The notes: generated by a model not told the origin, from the sequence alone. Counted from the first letter of the stretch, positions 17,834 through 27,408 are shown. The stretch is DNA of 33,992 nt from Flammeovirgaceae bacterium UBA4465 (GCA_905182375.1 CAJJBF010000018.1:1-33992); one strand, 5' to 3'. Made by a program: numbers and translations.

Positions 17834-18547
17834 TTATAAATGGAGATAATAAGGCTTTAACAGTTTTATGAAATCCTGACTATAATCTCCTTTATTATTT
17901 CTTATGTTTATTTCCTTTACGGGACACTTTTCGGATTTTTTACCGAAACAAGAAATCTGCCTGAATATGTTCTTCTGCCCGTCCTTATTGTATATGTTGA
18001 TATAACTCCTCCGATATACGCCCAGATCTTCTGCATACAAATGAAAGACTTGGCTTTCATAGAAGGGATAAATCACCCAAAACATACCGGATGGAGACAA
18101 GGCCGCTTTGACCGCTTTGACCAATATTTTATAGGTCAAAGAAGACTGATGCAGGGCTTGTCGGCGTTGGGGATGCTCCGCCGGAAGATGACCTTGATAA
18201 AAAGGTGGGTTGGAAACAATGGTATCGTATACCCCTGACCTTCGAACTAAAAAATCTTGAATGTCTTCATGATATCCATTGATCCTGTTGGACCAGGGAC
18301 TTTGCTTGATGTTTTGCTCCATATCTAGCGAAGCAGATAGCTCAATTTCAACACAGCTAACCTCCGCAGTCGATCTTTGAGCAAGCATCAGCCCTAAAAG
18401 ACCTGTGCCCGACCCAATGTCCAATATGCTTTGACTTTTAGACCCTTCAATCAGCGCTGCAAATAGACATGCTTCGGTCGTCACCTTCATGCCACTTCTG
18501 GCTTGATTTATCTTGAATTGTTTAAATTGAAAATAATCATTGGGCAT
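17834..18547 (-). CDS. trmN6: tRNA1(Val) adenine(37)-N6-methyltransferase (TrmN6/YfiC)
   Basis: 237 residues. The N-terminus FQFKQFKINQARSGMKVTTEACLFAAL is the family hallmark (residues 6-18 and 19-32), followed by the SAM site DIGSGTG (43-49) and the N6-adenine catalytic NPPFY (113-117). It modifies A37 of tRNA-Val1. The ATG at 18547 is chosen: the longer open frame starts at a TTG at 18574. With this start the gene overlaps the end of rnhA by 11 bases, so it is probably translated from the same mRNA. It ends 37 bases from the convergent saccharopine dehydrogenase gene with no strong terminator between. Confidence 0.9.
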   Translation of the reverse strand: MPNDYFQFKQFKINQARSGMKVTTEACLFAALIEGSKSQSILDIGSGTGLLGLMLAQRSTAEVSCVEIELSASLDMEQNIKQSPWSNRINGYHEDIQDFLVRRSGVYDTIVSNPPFYQGHLPAEHPQRRQALHQSSLTYKILVKAVKAALSPSGMFWVIYPFYESQVFHLYAEDLGVYRRSYINIYNKDGQKNIFRQISCFGKKSEKCPVKEINIRNNKGDYSQDFIKLLKPYYLHL

Positions 18548-18998
18548 TTCTTGTTTCTTCAAATGCGTGATCAATTAACAAATGATCTCCTTCGGCTGCC
18601 CTTACCGCTAGGTAATCACAACGCTCATTTTCAAGATGTCCAGCATGACCTTTGATCCATTTAAATCTAACCTTATGCGTTTTAGCCGCATCTAGATAGC
18701 GTTTCCATAAATCAATATTCTTTTTGCCCTTAAACGCCTTTTTTACCCAGTTTTTCAGCCAGCCTTTTTCAACCGCATCTACCACATATTTTGAATCAGA
18801 GATGACTTCAACTTCCCAACCAGGTTTTTTAATCGCTTCCAGTCCTACGATCACAGCCAATAGTTCCATTCTGTTATTGGTGGTCATACGAAATCCTTGA
18901 GCCAACTCTTTGCGCTGCCCTTGATAATCCAAAATTGCACCATAACCCCCATTTCCGGGATTTCCTTTGGCAGCACCATCTGTATAAATACGAATCAT
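18537..18998 (-). CDS. rnhA: Ribonuclease HI
   Basis: 153 residues from the ATG at 18998, the usual size of single-domain RNase HI. The four catalytic acidic residues are seen as Asp7 (RIYTDGAAKGNPG), Glu45 (TTNNRMELLA), Asp68 (VISDSKYV) and Asp128 (NERCDYLA), with the flexible-loop His in GHAGH (117-121). The basic handle region WVKKAFKGKKNIDLW is present. The enzyme removes RNA from RNA:DNA hybrids. An alternative ATG at 19013 would add five residues (MSVLI). It overlaps the following trmN6 by 11 bases. Confidence 0.95.
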   Translation of the reverse strand: MIRIYTDGAAKGNPGNGGYGAILDYQGQRKELAQGFRMTTNNRMELLAVIVGLEAIKKPGWEVEVISDSKYVVDAVEKGWLKNWVKKAFKGKKNIDLWKRYLDAAKTHKVRFKWIKGHAGHLENERCDYLAVRAAEGDHLLIDHAFEETRNAQ

Positions 18999-19063
18999 AA
19001 TTAAAACGCTCATTTAATAGTAGATTGGGACACAATCTTCTTACCCCAAGACATGACTACCTC

Positions 19064-20116
19064 TTATAAATTGGACATCCACTCCATAAATATCTGGAAC
19101 TGAATGTCTCCCATTGCAGGAAAATTGGCTATTCTCACCGTATTCTCTTTCCACGCTCCGTAACCGTTACCCAAGATCATCTTTTGCGATAATGCCCTTT
19201 CCTTTAATTCCAATGGATCTGAGGTTTTTAAAGTGATCACCGTAGGAGATCTCAAAGAAGCATTGGAAACCAACCAATCCAAAGCTCCATTGGACTGAAT
19301 GATTGAATTCAAGCCAACCATTCGATCTCGTAATCGTCTATCAGTAACTACTATAGAGGGTCCTGCAGCCAGCGTTCTCCAAAGTAAATAAATATTCAGT
19401 ACGTTTGGAGTATAATGGGTTTGCTCCTTGCGAGCATGCTCAACTAGGTTTAAAAAGCTATTGTAATGTGACCGTTCTCCCAATAGACGCCCGCGCTCAA
19501 TGGCTGCAGGCGAAACGATCAATAAGCCCAATCCTGCAGGCAGCCCCAAGCATTTTTGGCAAGAGGCAAACCAATAATCTGCTAATTGAAAATTCAAAAT
19601 GACCCCTCCTAATGCGGAGGTCGCATCTACCGCAATCAACTGATGAGGCAAACGTCGTGAAAACAGTGCCTGCAAAACGTTCTGATCTACCATAGTCCCA
19701 TTAGAGGTCTCACAAGCTGTGACACAAAGCCAATCGGCTAAGGAATTGATTTGATCGGTAGGCAAAGATTCATTAACATCAAAAGGGGATTTGATGACTT
19801 CAATACCCAAATTTTCGGTCGTATAGGCCCATTTCAATCCAAACGCACCATTAAAAAAATGTTGACTGGTCTTACTTGTGAGGGATTGGGGTAATATTTC
19901 CCAGGCTTCGGTAGCGGAGGAAATAAAAATAATATCATAGTCATCTGGCACATTCAACTGGGATTTCAATTGTGATTTGGTAGCAAATGATAATTCCATA
20001 AAATCAGAACTCCTGTGATTGGCAGACAATATGCCTGTATCGTAAGCATCCTTTACTAAACTCGGAATACTCGGATGAATCGTGGAAGGTCCAGGATAAA
20101 ATGAAGTCTGCTTCAT
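19064..20116 (-). CDS. Class V aminotransferase, phosphoserine aminotransferase-like
   Basis: 350 residues. FYPGPS (6-11) and NHRSSDF (33-39) match the substrate-binding start of SerC-type enzymes. The PLP lysine is Lys188 in ASCQKCLGLPAG and Asp164 in AVDATSALGG contacts the pyridine nitrogen. SerC would convert 3-phosphohydroxypyruvate to phosphoserine; alanine-glyoxylate-type activity is an alternative because the sequence is only SerC-like in general. The first codon overlaps the aroQ stop codon (ATGA), so translation is coupled to aroQ. The next gene on the same strand, rnhA, begins 66 bases beyond the stop. Confidence 0.85.
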   Translation of the reverse strand: MKQTSFYPGPSTIHPSIPSLVKDAYDTGILSANHRSSDFMELSFATKSQLKSQLNVPDDYDIIFISSATEAWEILPQSLTSKTSQHFFNGAFGLKWAYTTENLGIEVIKSPFDVNESLPTDQINSLADWLCVTACETSNGTMVDQNVLQALFSRRLPHQLIAVDATSALGGVILNFQLADYWFASCQKCLGLPAGLGLLIVSPAAIERGRLLGERSHYNSFLNLVEHARKEQTHYTPNVLNIYLLWRTLAAGPSIVVTDRRLRDRMVGLNSIIQSNGALDWLVSNASLRSPTVITLKTSDPLELKERALSQKMILGNGYGAWKENTVRIANFPAMGDIQFQIFMEWMSNL

Positions 20117-20532
20117 TGATGACAGAAATAGTCCAGTGCCAATGTATATCCTTTGAGTCCCAAACCGCTAATGACTCCAACCGCGACGGCACTGACATGA
20201 CTGTGATTTCTGAAAGCTTCACGGGCGTAAATATTAGATATGTGTACTTCCATTACGGGTGCTTTGATAGAGGATATCGCATCTCTTATGGCAATAGAGG
20301 TATGAGAATAGGCCGCAGGATTAATTATGATTCCATCTACCTCAAATCCTATTTCTTGAATTTTAGAGACAATATCACCCTCCGCATTTGACTGATAATA
20401 GCTCAAATCTATCTGATCATATTTGGATTTGAGTTGGGCAAAGAAAGTATCAAAATATTCATGGCCATAAATGTCTGTTTCTCTTTTACCAAGTAAATTT
20501 AAATTTGGTCCGTTAATGATAGCTATTTGCAT
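20113..20532 (-). CDS. aroQ: Type II 3-dehydroquinate dehydratase
   Basis: 139 residues, the normal size of the small dodecameric enzyme. NGPNLNLLGKRETDIYG (8-23) has the catalytic-lid Arg17 and the catalytic Tyr22; NPAAYSHTSIA (71-81) and EVHISN (95-100, His97) form the rest of the site; and the conserved Arg of YAREAFR follows. It performs the third step of the shikimate pathway in the cytoplasm. It overlaps the class V aminotransferase gene by four bases and is divergent from xerD with only 23 bases between starts, so the two promoters must overlap the opposing coding sequences. Confidence 0.95.
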   Translation of the reverse strand: MQIAIINGPNLNLLGKRETDIYGHEYFDTFFAQLKSKYDQIDLSYYQSNAEGDIVSKIQEIGFEVDGIIINPAAYSHTSIAIRDAISSIKAPVMEVHISNIYAREAFRNHSHVSAVAVGVISGLGLKGYTLALDYFCHQ

Positions 20533-20555
20533 GTCCTGATTACTTTTGCTTTCTA

Positions 20556-21455
20556 ATGAGTTGGAATCTCTATATCACACAGTTCAAGAATTACCTAAAG
20601 CTAGAAAGAGCTTTAGCAACAAATTCTATTGATGCCTATACGAGAGACGTTACAAAATTAATGGAGTTTTTGGATATGAGTAAAAAAATTCGTGATCCAT
20701 TGCAAGTCAAGTCCATTGATTTATTAGATTTCATTAAATTTATCCATGAATTAGGGCTTTCTCCCTACTCACAAGCAAGAATAGTTTCAGGCATCAAAGG
20801 ATTTTACAAATACCTTTCTTATGAAAACTTTATATCAACCGATCCTTCAGAACTACTAGAACTTCCAAGATTAGGCAGAAAACTTCCAGACACCTTAAGT
20901 ATTCATGAGATTGATCAATTATTTGAGGCCATTGATATGAGTAAAGCCAGCGGACCCCGAGACCGTGCCATGGCTGAAACTCTTTACAGTGCTGGATTAC
21001 GAGTTTCCGAATTAGTCAACTTAAAAATTAGCAATATTTATGATGACATTGGGTTTCTTCGTATTTTGGGGAAGGGAAACAAAGAGCGTTTAACTCCCAT
21101 AGGAAAAAGTGCCTTGAAATTTATTAAATCCTATCAGTATGAGGTTCGTAATCATGTGCACATAAAACCTGGCCATGAAGACTACTTGTTTTTAAATAGA
21201 TTGGGTAGTAGAATATCAAGAGTGAGTATTTTTACCCTTATTAAAAATTTAGCCCTGCGCGCTGGGATTCGCAAAAAAATCAGTCCGCATACCTTTCGCC
21301 ATTCCTTTGCTACACATCTCATAGAAGGCGGTGCCGACCTAAGAGCAGTTCAAGAAATGTTAGGACATGAATCTATTACGACTACCGAAATTTACACACA
21401 TTTGGATCGTAATTATTTAAAACAAATGATAAAAGAATTTCATCCCAGAAGTTAA
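20556..21455 (+). CDS. xerD: Site-specific tyrosine recombinase XerD-like
   Basis: 299 residues. The N-terminal SAM-like core-binding domain covers about 1-100 and the catalytic domain 110-299. The active-site set is complete: Arg149 (SAGLRVSEL), Lys173 (GKGNKERL), His245 and Arg248 (HTFRHSFATHL), His271 (LGHES) and Tyr280 (TTEIYTH). XerC/XerD resolve chromosome dimers at dif; XerD versus XerC cannot be settled from this sequence alone, though position ahead of ftsK favours the chromosomal role. No integrase context (tRNA, att repeats, phage genes) is seen. The stop codon overlaps the pyrD ATG by one base (TAATG). Confidence 0.9.
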   Translation: MSWNLYITQFKNYLKLERALATNSIDAYTRDVTKLMEFLDMSKKIRDPLQVKSIDLLDFIKFIHELGLSPYSQARIVSGIKGFYKYLSYENFISTDPSELLELPRLGRKLPDTLSIHEIDQLFEAIDMSKASGPRDRAMAETLYSAGLRVSELVNLKISNIYDDIGFLRILGKGNKERLTPIGKSALKFIKSYQYEVRNHVHIKPGHEDYLFLNRLGSRISRVSIFTLIKNLALRAGIRKKISPHTFRHSFATHLIEGGADLRAVQEMLGHESITTTEIYTHLDRNYLKQMIKEFHPRS

Positions 21456-22492
21456 TGTACGCACTCCTCAAAAAAGCCTTATTCCTTCTCTCTGCTGAAA
21501 AAGCACATTCATTAACAATGTACTTACTTCAAATAAGCTTCAAAATTCCAGGCGTCAAAAATATTATCAGAAATCTCTTCACAATAAGCTCAAAAAAAAT
21601 TGAGCAAACATTATGGGGAATTACATTCCCAAATCCCGTAGGTTTAGCTGCTGGATTTGATAAAAATGCCGATTATTTACATGAATTATCTTGTTTTGGG
21701 TTTGGCTTCATCGAAATTGGAACCGTAACGCCTTTACCCCAAGCAGGGAATCCAAAGCCAAGATTATTTAGACTCATTACGGATCAGGCCATCATCAATC
21801 GAATGGGTTTTAATAATAAAGGCGTAAAGTCCGTGGTTGAACAATTAAAAAATCGTCCAAAAAATTTGATTGTAGGAGGTAATATCGGGAAGAACAAAAA
21901 TACGCCCAACGAGAAAGCCTCCGCAGATTACATCGCCTGCTTTGATGCCTTATTTGACCATGTTGACTATTTTGTCATCAACGTAAGTTCTCCCAACACG
22001 CCTAATTTGCGTGAATTACAAGATAAAAAACCATTAACTGCACTTATAAAATCTGTACAAGAGAGAAACAAAGTAAAGAACATACCTAAACCACTACTCC
22101 TTAAAATAGCACCAGATTTAAGTGATGATCAGCTCATAGACATTTTGACCATTTGTGATGAAACCCAATTGGATGGTCTTATTGCGACCAATACCACCCT
22201 GTCAAGAGAACCCTTGAAGGAACACCCAGAAGTGATCAAAAACATGGGCGCTGGCGGATTAAGTGGCTTGCCCTTAGCTGATCAATCCACTGAAGTAATC
22301 AAATTCCTACGATCAAAAAATAAAAAAATACCTATCATCGGAGTTGGAGGTGTGGGCAATGTGAGCAAGGCATTAGAAAAGATAGATGCCGGAGCAAATC
22401 TGATTCAGATTTATTCTGGATTTATATTTAAAGGTCCCACCTTGATTAAAAAAATAAATGAAGCACTGACCACAATAGGGCATAACAACTAA
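21455..22492 (+). CDS. pyrD: Quinone-dependent dihydroorotate dehydrogenase (class 2)
   Basis: 345 residues; the roughly 45-residue N-terminal extension with two amphipathic helices (LLKKALFLLSAEKAH...) marks the membrane-bound class 2 form. FMN contacts are in GFDKNADY, EIGTVTPLPQAGNPKPRLFR and NRMGFNNKG; the catalytic Ser lies in NVSSPNTPNL (176-185) and the flavin Lys in LLLKIAPDL. It oxidises dihydroorotate to orotate and passes electrons to menaquinone, consistent with the menG gene nearby. The ATG overlaps the xerD stop and the gene ends 29 bases before the ftsK start. Confidence 0.95.
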   Translation: MYALLKKALFLLSAEKAHSLTMYLLQISFKIPGVKNIIRNLFTISSKKIEQTLWGITFPNPVGLAAGFDKNADYLHELSCFGFGFIEIGTVTPLPQAGNPKPRLFRLITDQAIINRMGFNNKGVKSVVEQLKNRPKNLIVGGNIGKNKNTPNEKASADYIACFDALFDHVDYFVINVSSPNTPNLRELQDKKPLTALIKSVQERNKVKNIPKPLLLKIAPDLSDDQLIDILTICDETQLDGLIATNTTLSREPLKEHPEVIKNMGAGGLSGLPLADQSTEVIKFLRSKNKKIPIIGVGGVGNVSKALEKIDAGANLIQIYSGFIFKGPTLIKKINEALTTIGHNN

Positions 22493-22521
22493 ATGCCTTA
22501 TTTTTGTTTCTGAATCGATCT

Positions 22522-25014
22522 ATGCGTAGTAATAGCTTTAAGTCTAAACCCAAAGAGAAGAAATCCTTCAAACTGAAAATTTCATTTTTTTCGGATAAGA
22601 AGGTTAAAATTATTTTGGGCATTACCCTCTTATTTACTGGGATGTTTTTGTTGTTGGCCTTCTTGTCATATCTCAGCCATGGACCCGCTGATCAAAGCGT
22701 GGTATCCGCTTTTTTAGACACCAAAATAAAAGACTCCGGAGAAGACGTAGCCAATTTATTTGGAGTAATGGGTGCATTGGCAGCCCATTATTTTATTTTC
22801 AACTGGTTTGGCTTAGGGGCATTTCTTGTTCCCTTTTTTCTCCTCAATTTAAGCGTGACTGTTTTGGGGTATCATGAAATATTCAAAATTCAAAAATCTT
22901 TCATTTTTACAGTCTTCTATTTAATCTGGCTGACCCTTCTCTCCGGTTACATCGTTTTGAATCTCAGCGATCCTGGAGTATTGGGCTTCCTTTGCGGTGG
23001 GATTGGCTATGAATTGGCTTGGCTCATGAATAGTCTGCTAGGTTGGGGCTCTGGATTCCTAATTTTATTGTTATTAGTAATTTTTAATGTCTATTTCTTC
23101 AATATTACCCACCTTCATACGTTATCAAGTTGGAGTGGTGGCTTACAAACGTTATGGCTTTCGTTTACAAATACTTTGAAAAATCAAGAAAATACGGAGA
23201 TAAAAACCGATAAGGATATGAAATCTGTCATTGCTAAAGTGAAAGAAGAAGTAGCACTCGAAGACGAATTAAAATCCGGAAATGGCCCTGAAGGGGAAGT
23301 AGAAGTAATTGAAAAAATAATTTCTAATGCAGCCAATGAAATAGAATTAAGCTTTGACGATCAACCTAAAAAAGAATCCCTGAATGCGACGGCTCTTGAT
23401 CTTATCGTTGAACCAGAAAAAACTGAAATTGAAGCAGTCAAACCAGAGTCCTTAGCACTAGAAGTGAACGCAACACCGATAGAAGAGAAAGTAGCTGATC
23501 AATCTGAAAACTATGATCCTACCTTAGATTTACCAAAATATCAATATCCTAAGGTTGATTTATTGACAGAATATCCAGTAAAAGACGTAAAGGTTAGCAA
23601 GGAAGAATTAGAGTCTAATAAAGACAATATCCTCAGCACGCTCATCAATTTTAAAATAGCCATTTCAAGTATTAAAGCGACCATAGGACCTACCGTAACC
23701 CTCTATGAAATTGTTCCAGAGGCAGGCGTCAAAATCTCTAAAATAAAAAATCTCGAAGACGATATTGCGCTCAGTCTTTCCGCTTTAGGCATACGCATTA
23801 TCGCACCGATCCCGGGAAAAGGAACCATTGGTATTGAAGTGCCCAATAAAAATCGCGAAATGGTCAGTGCCAAATCGGTTATTACTACAGAAAAATTTTT
23901 GAAGTCTGATTATGAATTACCCATTGTATTGGGTAAAACCATCTCAAATGAAGTCTTTGTTACCGATCTATCCAAAATGCCCCACTTGCTTATGGCTGGT
24001 GCAACAGGGCAAGGAAAATCAGTGGGATTAAATATCATATTGGCCTCGCTCATTTACAAAAAGCATCCTTCTCAACTGAAGTTTGTCTTGGTGGATCCTA
24101 AAAAAGTAGAATTGACCTTATTCAATAAAATTGAAAAGCATTTTTTAGCAAAATTACCAGAAACGGATGAAGCCATTATCACCGATACAACCAAGGTAGT
24201 CAATACCCTCAATTCTTTATGTATTGAAATGGACGCTCGATACGATTTACTTAAAGATGCCGGTTGCCGAAATCTTAAGGAATACAATAAAAAATTTATC
24301 AATCGACGACTCAATCCAAAAAAAGGACATAAATATTTGCCCTACATCGTTTTGGTCATCGATGAGCTTGCAGACCTTATGATGACCGCAGGAAAAGAAG
24401 TAGAAATGCCGATTGCCAGACTGGCTCAGTTGGCCAGAGCCATTGGTATTCATCTTATTGTGGCCACTCAGAGACCCTCTGTAAACGTGATTACTGGAAT
24501 TATTAAAGCCAATTTTCCCGCAAGACTTTCATTCAGGGTAACCTCAAAAATTGATTCCAGGACCATATTAGATACGGGTGGTGCAGAGCAACTTGTCGGT
24601 ATGGGTGATATGCTACTCTCTTTGGGATCCGATATGATTCGTTTACAATGTGCCTTCTTAGATACGCCTGAAGTTGAAAATATATGTGATTTTATAGGTG
24701 AGCAACAGGGATATAGCTCAGCCTATATGCTCCCTGAATATCTAGGAGAAGAAAACAGCTCAAGTGGCACTATTGATCTTTCCGATAAAGATGTCATGTT
24801 TGATGATGCCGCGAGACTTATTGTGTCACATCAGCAAGGAAGTACCTCTCTGATCCAGAGAAAAATGAAGTTAGGATATAACAGAGCGGGTCGCATCATT
24901 GACCAATTGGAAGCCGCTGGAATTGTGGGGCCTTTTGAAGGAAGCAAAGCCCGAGAAGTATTGATCAGCGATGAATATAGTTTAGAACAAAAATTAACTG
25001 AGTTAAATAAGTAA
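22522..25014 (+). CDS. ftsK: DNA translocase FtsK/SpoIIIE
   Basis: 830 residues from the ATG at 22522 (a TTG six codons earlier is less likely). Four or five membrane segments occupy about residues 27-190, followed by an acidic, Glu- and Lys-rich linker (about 215-345), then the motor domain: Walker A GATGQGKS (493-500) and Walker B IVLVIDELAD (609-618), with the ARLAQLARAIGIHLI and ATQRPSVNVITG motifs. The last roughly 65 residues (IVSHQQGSTSLIQRKMKLG, RIIDQLEAAGIVGP) are the winged-helix gamma domain that reads orientation signals on DNA. The protein pumps chromosomal DNA through the division septum and activates XerCD. It is third in a co-oriented run starting with xerD. Confidence 0.95.
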   Translation: MRSNSFKSKPKEKKSFKLKISFFSDKKVKIILGITLLFTGMFLLLAFLSYLSHGPADQSVVSAFLDTKIKDSGEDVANLFGVMGALAAHYFIFNWFGLGAFLVPFFLLNLSVTVLGYHEIFKIQKSFIFTVFYLIWLTLLSGYIVLNLSDPGVLGFLCGGIGYELAWLMNSLLGWGSGFLILLLLVIFNVYFFNITHLHTLSSWSGGLQTLWLSFTNTLKNQENTEIKTDKDMKSVIAKVKEEVALEDELKSGNGPEGEVEVIEKIISNAANEIELSFDDQPKKESLNATALDLIVEPEKTEIEAVKPESLALEVNATPIEEKVADQSENYDPTLDLPKYQYPKVDLLTEYPVKDVKVSKEELESNKDNILSTLINFKIAISSIKATIGPTVTLYEIVPEAGVKISKIKNLEDDIALSLSALGIRIIAPIPGKGTIGIEVPNKNREMVSAKSVITTEKFLKSDYELPIVLGKTISNEVFVTDLSKMPHLLMAGATGQGKSVGLNIILASLIYKKHPSQLKFVLVDPKKVELTLFNKIEKHFLAKLPETDEAIITDTTKVVNTLNSLCIEMDARYDLLKDAGCRNLKEYNKKFINRRLNPKKGHKYLPYIVLVIDELADLMMTAGKEVEMPIARLAQLARAIGIHLIVATQRPSVNVITGIIKANFPARLSFRVTSKIDSRTILDTGGAEQLVGMGDMLLSLGSDMIRLQCAFLDTPEVENICDFIGEQQGYSSAYMLPEYLGEENSSSGTIDLSDKDVMFDDAARLIVSHQQGSTSLIQRKMKLGYNRAGRIIDQLEAAGIVGPFEGSKAREVLISDEYSLEQKLTELNK

Positions 25015-25046
25015 TAACCTTATTAGCAAGACTAAATACTGAGAAT

Positions 25047-25679
25047 ATGAAAAAACTAAGTTTAGGATTGATTGCTTTTATAGTGACATTCAATAGCTCT
25101 GCCCAATTTGATCCCGAGGCAGAATTAATACTTGAAAGTATGAGTAAGAAATATAAATCCAAATCAGCCTTCATGTCCACTTTTCAGCAAAATCTCATCA
25201 ATGAAGTATCCACCATCGATGAATCCATTTCAGGTACCGTTTATGTCAAGGGAGCTAAGTATAAACTTGAAATTGCAGGGCAAATAATTTTCAATGATGG
25301 CCAAGACCTTTGGTCTTACAGTGAAGAAATTATGGAAGTAACCGTCAGTACATACGATAAAGAAGAACAAGATATCTCCTTGACCAATATCTGGGATCTC
25401 TATCGAGAAGGATATAAATACGGATTGAACATCCCAGATGCTCAAGGAAATTGGGTAATTGACTTAGAGCCTATTGAAAGGGGAGTAGAAGCTTTTTATA
25501 AAATCCGTATGGTTATTTCCAATGAATATGACTTAAAGAGTTTTAGGATTTTTGAAGAGTCAGGAAATCAATATAATTACACCATTACTAAACTCATAGA
25601 TCGGTCAGATCTTACTGATGATTTTTTCTCTTTTGATCTTACAAAATATCCTGAGGTAGAGCTCATAGATTTTAGATAA
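25047..25679 (+). CDS. lolA: Outer-membrane lipoprotein carrier protein LolA-like
   Basis: 210 residues with a signal peptide (residues 1-19, [19 protein letters not shown]) and no further membrane segment, so it is periplasmic. The pattern of alternating strands, [41 protein letters not shown] and the late [10 protein letters not shown], matches the open-barrel LolA fold that carries lipoproteins from the LolCDE complex to the outer membrane. Position directly after ftsK (32 bases) is common in Bacteroidota and also in E. coli. It is followed 17 bases later by pyrF. Confidence 0.88.
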   Translation: MKKLSLGLIAFIVTFNSSAQFDPEAELILESMSKKYKSKSAFMSTFQQNLINEVSTIDESISGTVYVKGAKYKLEIAGQIIFNDGQDLWSYSEEIMEVTVSTYDKEEQDISLTNIWDLYREGYKYGLNIPDAQGNWVIDLEPIERGVEAFYKIRMVISNEYDLKSFRIFEESGNQYNYTITKLIDRSDLTDDFFSFDLTKYPEVELIDFR

Positions 25680-25696
25680 TTTTAACTATTAGCCTT

Positions 25697-26524
25697 ATGA
25701 AGAAGAGACAACTATTTGAGCACATTAAAAGTAAAAAATCTTTCCTTTGTGTCGGTTTGGATCCTGATTTAGAAAAGATTCCCAAACATCTTCTAGAAAC
25801 CGAAGACCCCATTTTTGAATTCAATAAAGCCATTATTGACGCTACCCTCCCTTATGCGATTGCCTATAAGCCCAATGTGGCATTTTATGAATCTTTGGGC
25901 ATTTATGGTTGGCAAGCCTTAAAAAAAACGATAGAATATATCCCCCAAGGAGTATTTACCATTGCTGATGCCAAACGAGGTGATATCGGCAATACCTCTA
26001 ATAAATATGCAGAGGCCTTTTTCAAAAAAATGCCATTTGATGCTATTACCTTATCTCCCTACATGGGTCAAGATTCTGTAACCCCCTTTTTAAATCATAA
26101 GAATAAGTGGGCCATCCTATTGGCTTCAACCTCAAATGTCGGTGCGCTGGATTTTCAAGAATTAATGATCGAAAACAGTGGCGGACAAAAAGTTTATGAG
26201 AAAGTAATAGAAATCAGTTCTCAATGGGGTTCTGATCAAAACTTAATGTACGTCGTGGGCGCTACCAGAGTGGATACCTTAACCCACATAAGGAAGATCA
26301 TCCCCGATCATTTTTTATTAATACCAGGTGTGGGTGCGCAGGGTGGTGACTTGGACATGGTTTGCAAATATGCCATGAACGATTCTGGAGGCCTACTTAT
26401 CAATTCAGCGAGAAGCATAATTTATGCCGACAGTACAGTTAATTTCGCGCATCATGCCGGTTTGGCTGCTGCTGAATTACAAAAACAAATGGCTGCAGCC
26501 ATGCTGAAATATAAAAATTGGTAG
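25697..26524 (+). CDS. pyrF: Orotidine 5'-phosphate decarboxylase
   Basis: 275 residues, the longer OMP decarboxylase type. The catalytic Asp-Lys-Asp set is in [11 protein letters not shown] (91-101), with Lys93. Also present are [21 protein letters not shown] and the late PGVGAQGGD, which binds phosphate. It makes UMP, the last step of pyrimidine synthesis. It is the second pyrimidine gene of this run (with pyrD) and ends before a 172-base gap that holds the next promoter. No clear terminator is seen after the stop. Confidence 0.95.
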   Translation: MKKRQLFEHIKSKKSFLCVGLDPDLEKIPKHLLETEDPIFEFNKAIIDATLPYAIAYKPNVAFYESLGIYGWQALKKTIEYIPQGVFTIADAKRGDIGNTSNKYAEAFFKKMPFDAITLSPYMGQDSVTPFLNHKNKWAILLASTSNVGALDFQELMIENSGGQKVYEKVIEISSQWGSDQNLMYVVGATRVDTLTHIRKIIPDHFLLIPGVGAQGGDLDMVCKYAMNDSGGLLINSARSIIYADSTVNFAHHAGLAAAELQKQMAAAMLKYKNW

Positions 26525-26646
26525 CTTTGATTTTTTTTGATAGCGGATATCCCTAATCGATCACCACTTGCAATAATCAAAAGATAATCTCAAAGAAGCC
26601 CCCTTATTTTTTTACTCCCCTCTATAACCATCAAATATTTTCTCGC

Positions 26647-26677
26647 TTTCATTAGAGTCAAGTAGTCATTAGCTTTG
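26647..26677 (+). promoter_or_regulatory. Near-consensus Bacteroidota promoter for the acyltransferase gene
   Basis: TTTC at 26647-26650, a 19-base spacer, and TAGCTTTG at 26670-26677. The -7 element fits TAnnTTTG and the -33 differs from TTTG in one base. The ATG at 26697 follows after 19 bases. Confidence 0.6.
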
Positions 26678-26696
26678 CGCACATAAATTAAGAAAA

Positions 26697-27335
26697 ATGG
26701 AAAAACCTATAATCATATTTGGCGCCAAAGGAATTGCGAAAAGTGCCCTTGAAATATTTCAAAGTAATGAGGTAACGGTCTATGGGATTTTGGATGATGA
26801 TAAATCAACGCATGAACAAACCATCAATGATGTACCCGTATTAGGACTGATGGATGATCATGGATTCACTAAGTTGATTGGTCAAAAATGCGAAGCTTTT
26901 ATTGCATCTGACGATTACAAAATACGCACTAATTTGACTGAAATGCTTATTGAGTCGAGAAAAGTGATGCCTGTAAATGCAATTCACAATAACGCTCTTG
27001 TGACTAAATCGGCCGATATGGGTCATGGGAATTTCATTAATGCCGGGAGCATCATTGGATCTGGAAGTGTGATTGGTCAACATTGTATCATCCATTCAGG
27101 AGTGATTATCGAGCAGGATGTAGTCATAGACGATTTTGTCCAAATAGGTGCAGGCTCTATCGTCAATGCGGAGGTGATTATTGAGAAAAAAGCTTTTATT
27201 GGTACGGGAGTTATAATCGTAGCCGGCATCACCATCGGTGCCGGAGCTAGGATAGGTGCTGGGTCTGTCGTCATCGCAGATGTGGCAAAAAAAGAAACCA
27301 TTTTTGGCAATCCTGCTGCTAAAATAAAAAAATAA
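26697..27335 (+). CDS. PglD/NeuD-like left-handed beta-helix acyltransferase
   Basis: 212 residues. The N-terminal domain (1-95) has IIIFGAKGIAKSALEIFQ, a Rossmann-like nucleotide-sugar site, and the C-terminal half (about 100-205) is made of hexapeptide repeats such as GSVIGQHCIIHSGVIIEQD, GAGSIVNAEV and GIGAGARIGAGSVV, ending GNPAAKIKK. This two-domain arrangement is typical of PglD/NeuD enzymes that acetylate UDP-4-amino sugars or sialic acid. No other sugar-modification gene is adjacent, so the acceptor is unknown. His74 of PglD-type sites cannot be placed with certainty. The gene stands alone with its own promoter. Confidence 0.82.
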   Translation: MEKPIIIFGAKGIAKSALEIFQSNEVTVYGILDDDKSTHEQTINDVPVLGLMDDHGFTKLIGQKCEAFIASDDYKIRTNLTEMLIESRKVMPVNAIHNNALVTKSADMGHGNFINAGSIIGSGSVIGQHCIIHSGVIIEQDVVIDDFVQIGAGSIVNAEVIIEKKAFIGTGVIIVAGITIGAGARIGAGSVVIADVAKKETIFGNPAAKIKK

Positions 27336-27408
27336 AGCAGGCCATCTTAAAAGCATCGTAGAAAACCTATTTTCAATAGATTGACAGGTAATGAGCTAGC
27401 CTAAAATA

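Noticed and set aside
20556..21455. Integrase of a mobile element
   Set aside because: The protein is the size of XerC/D and lies in a housekeeping run; no tRNA, direct repeats or cargo genes are near.
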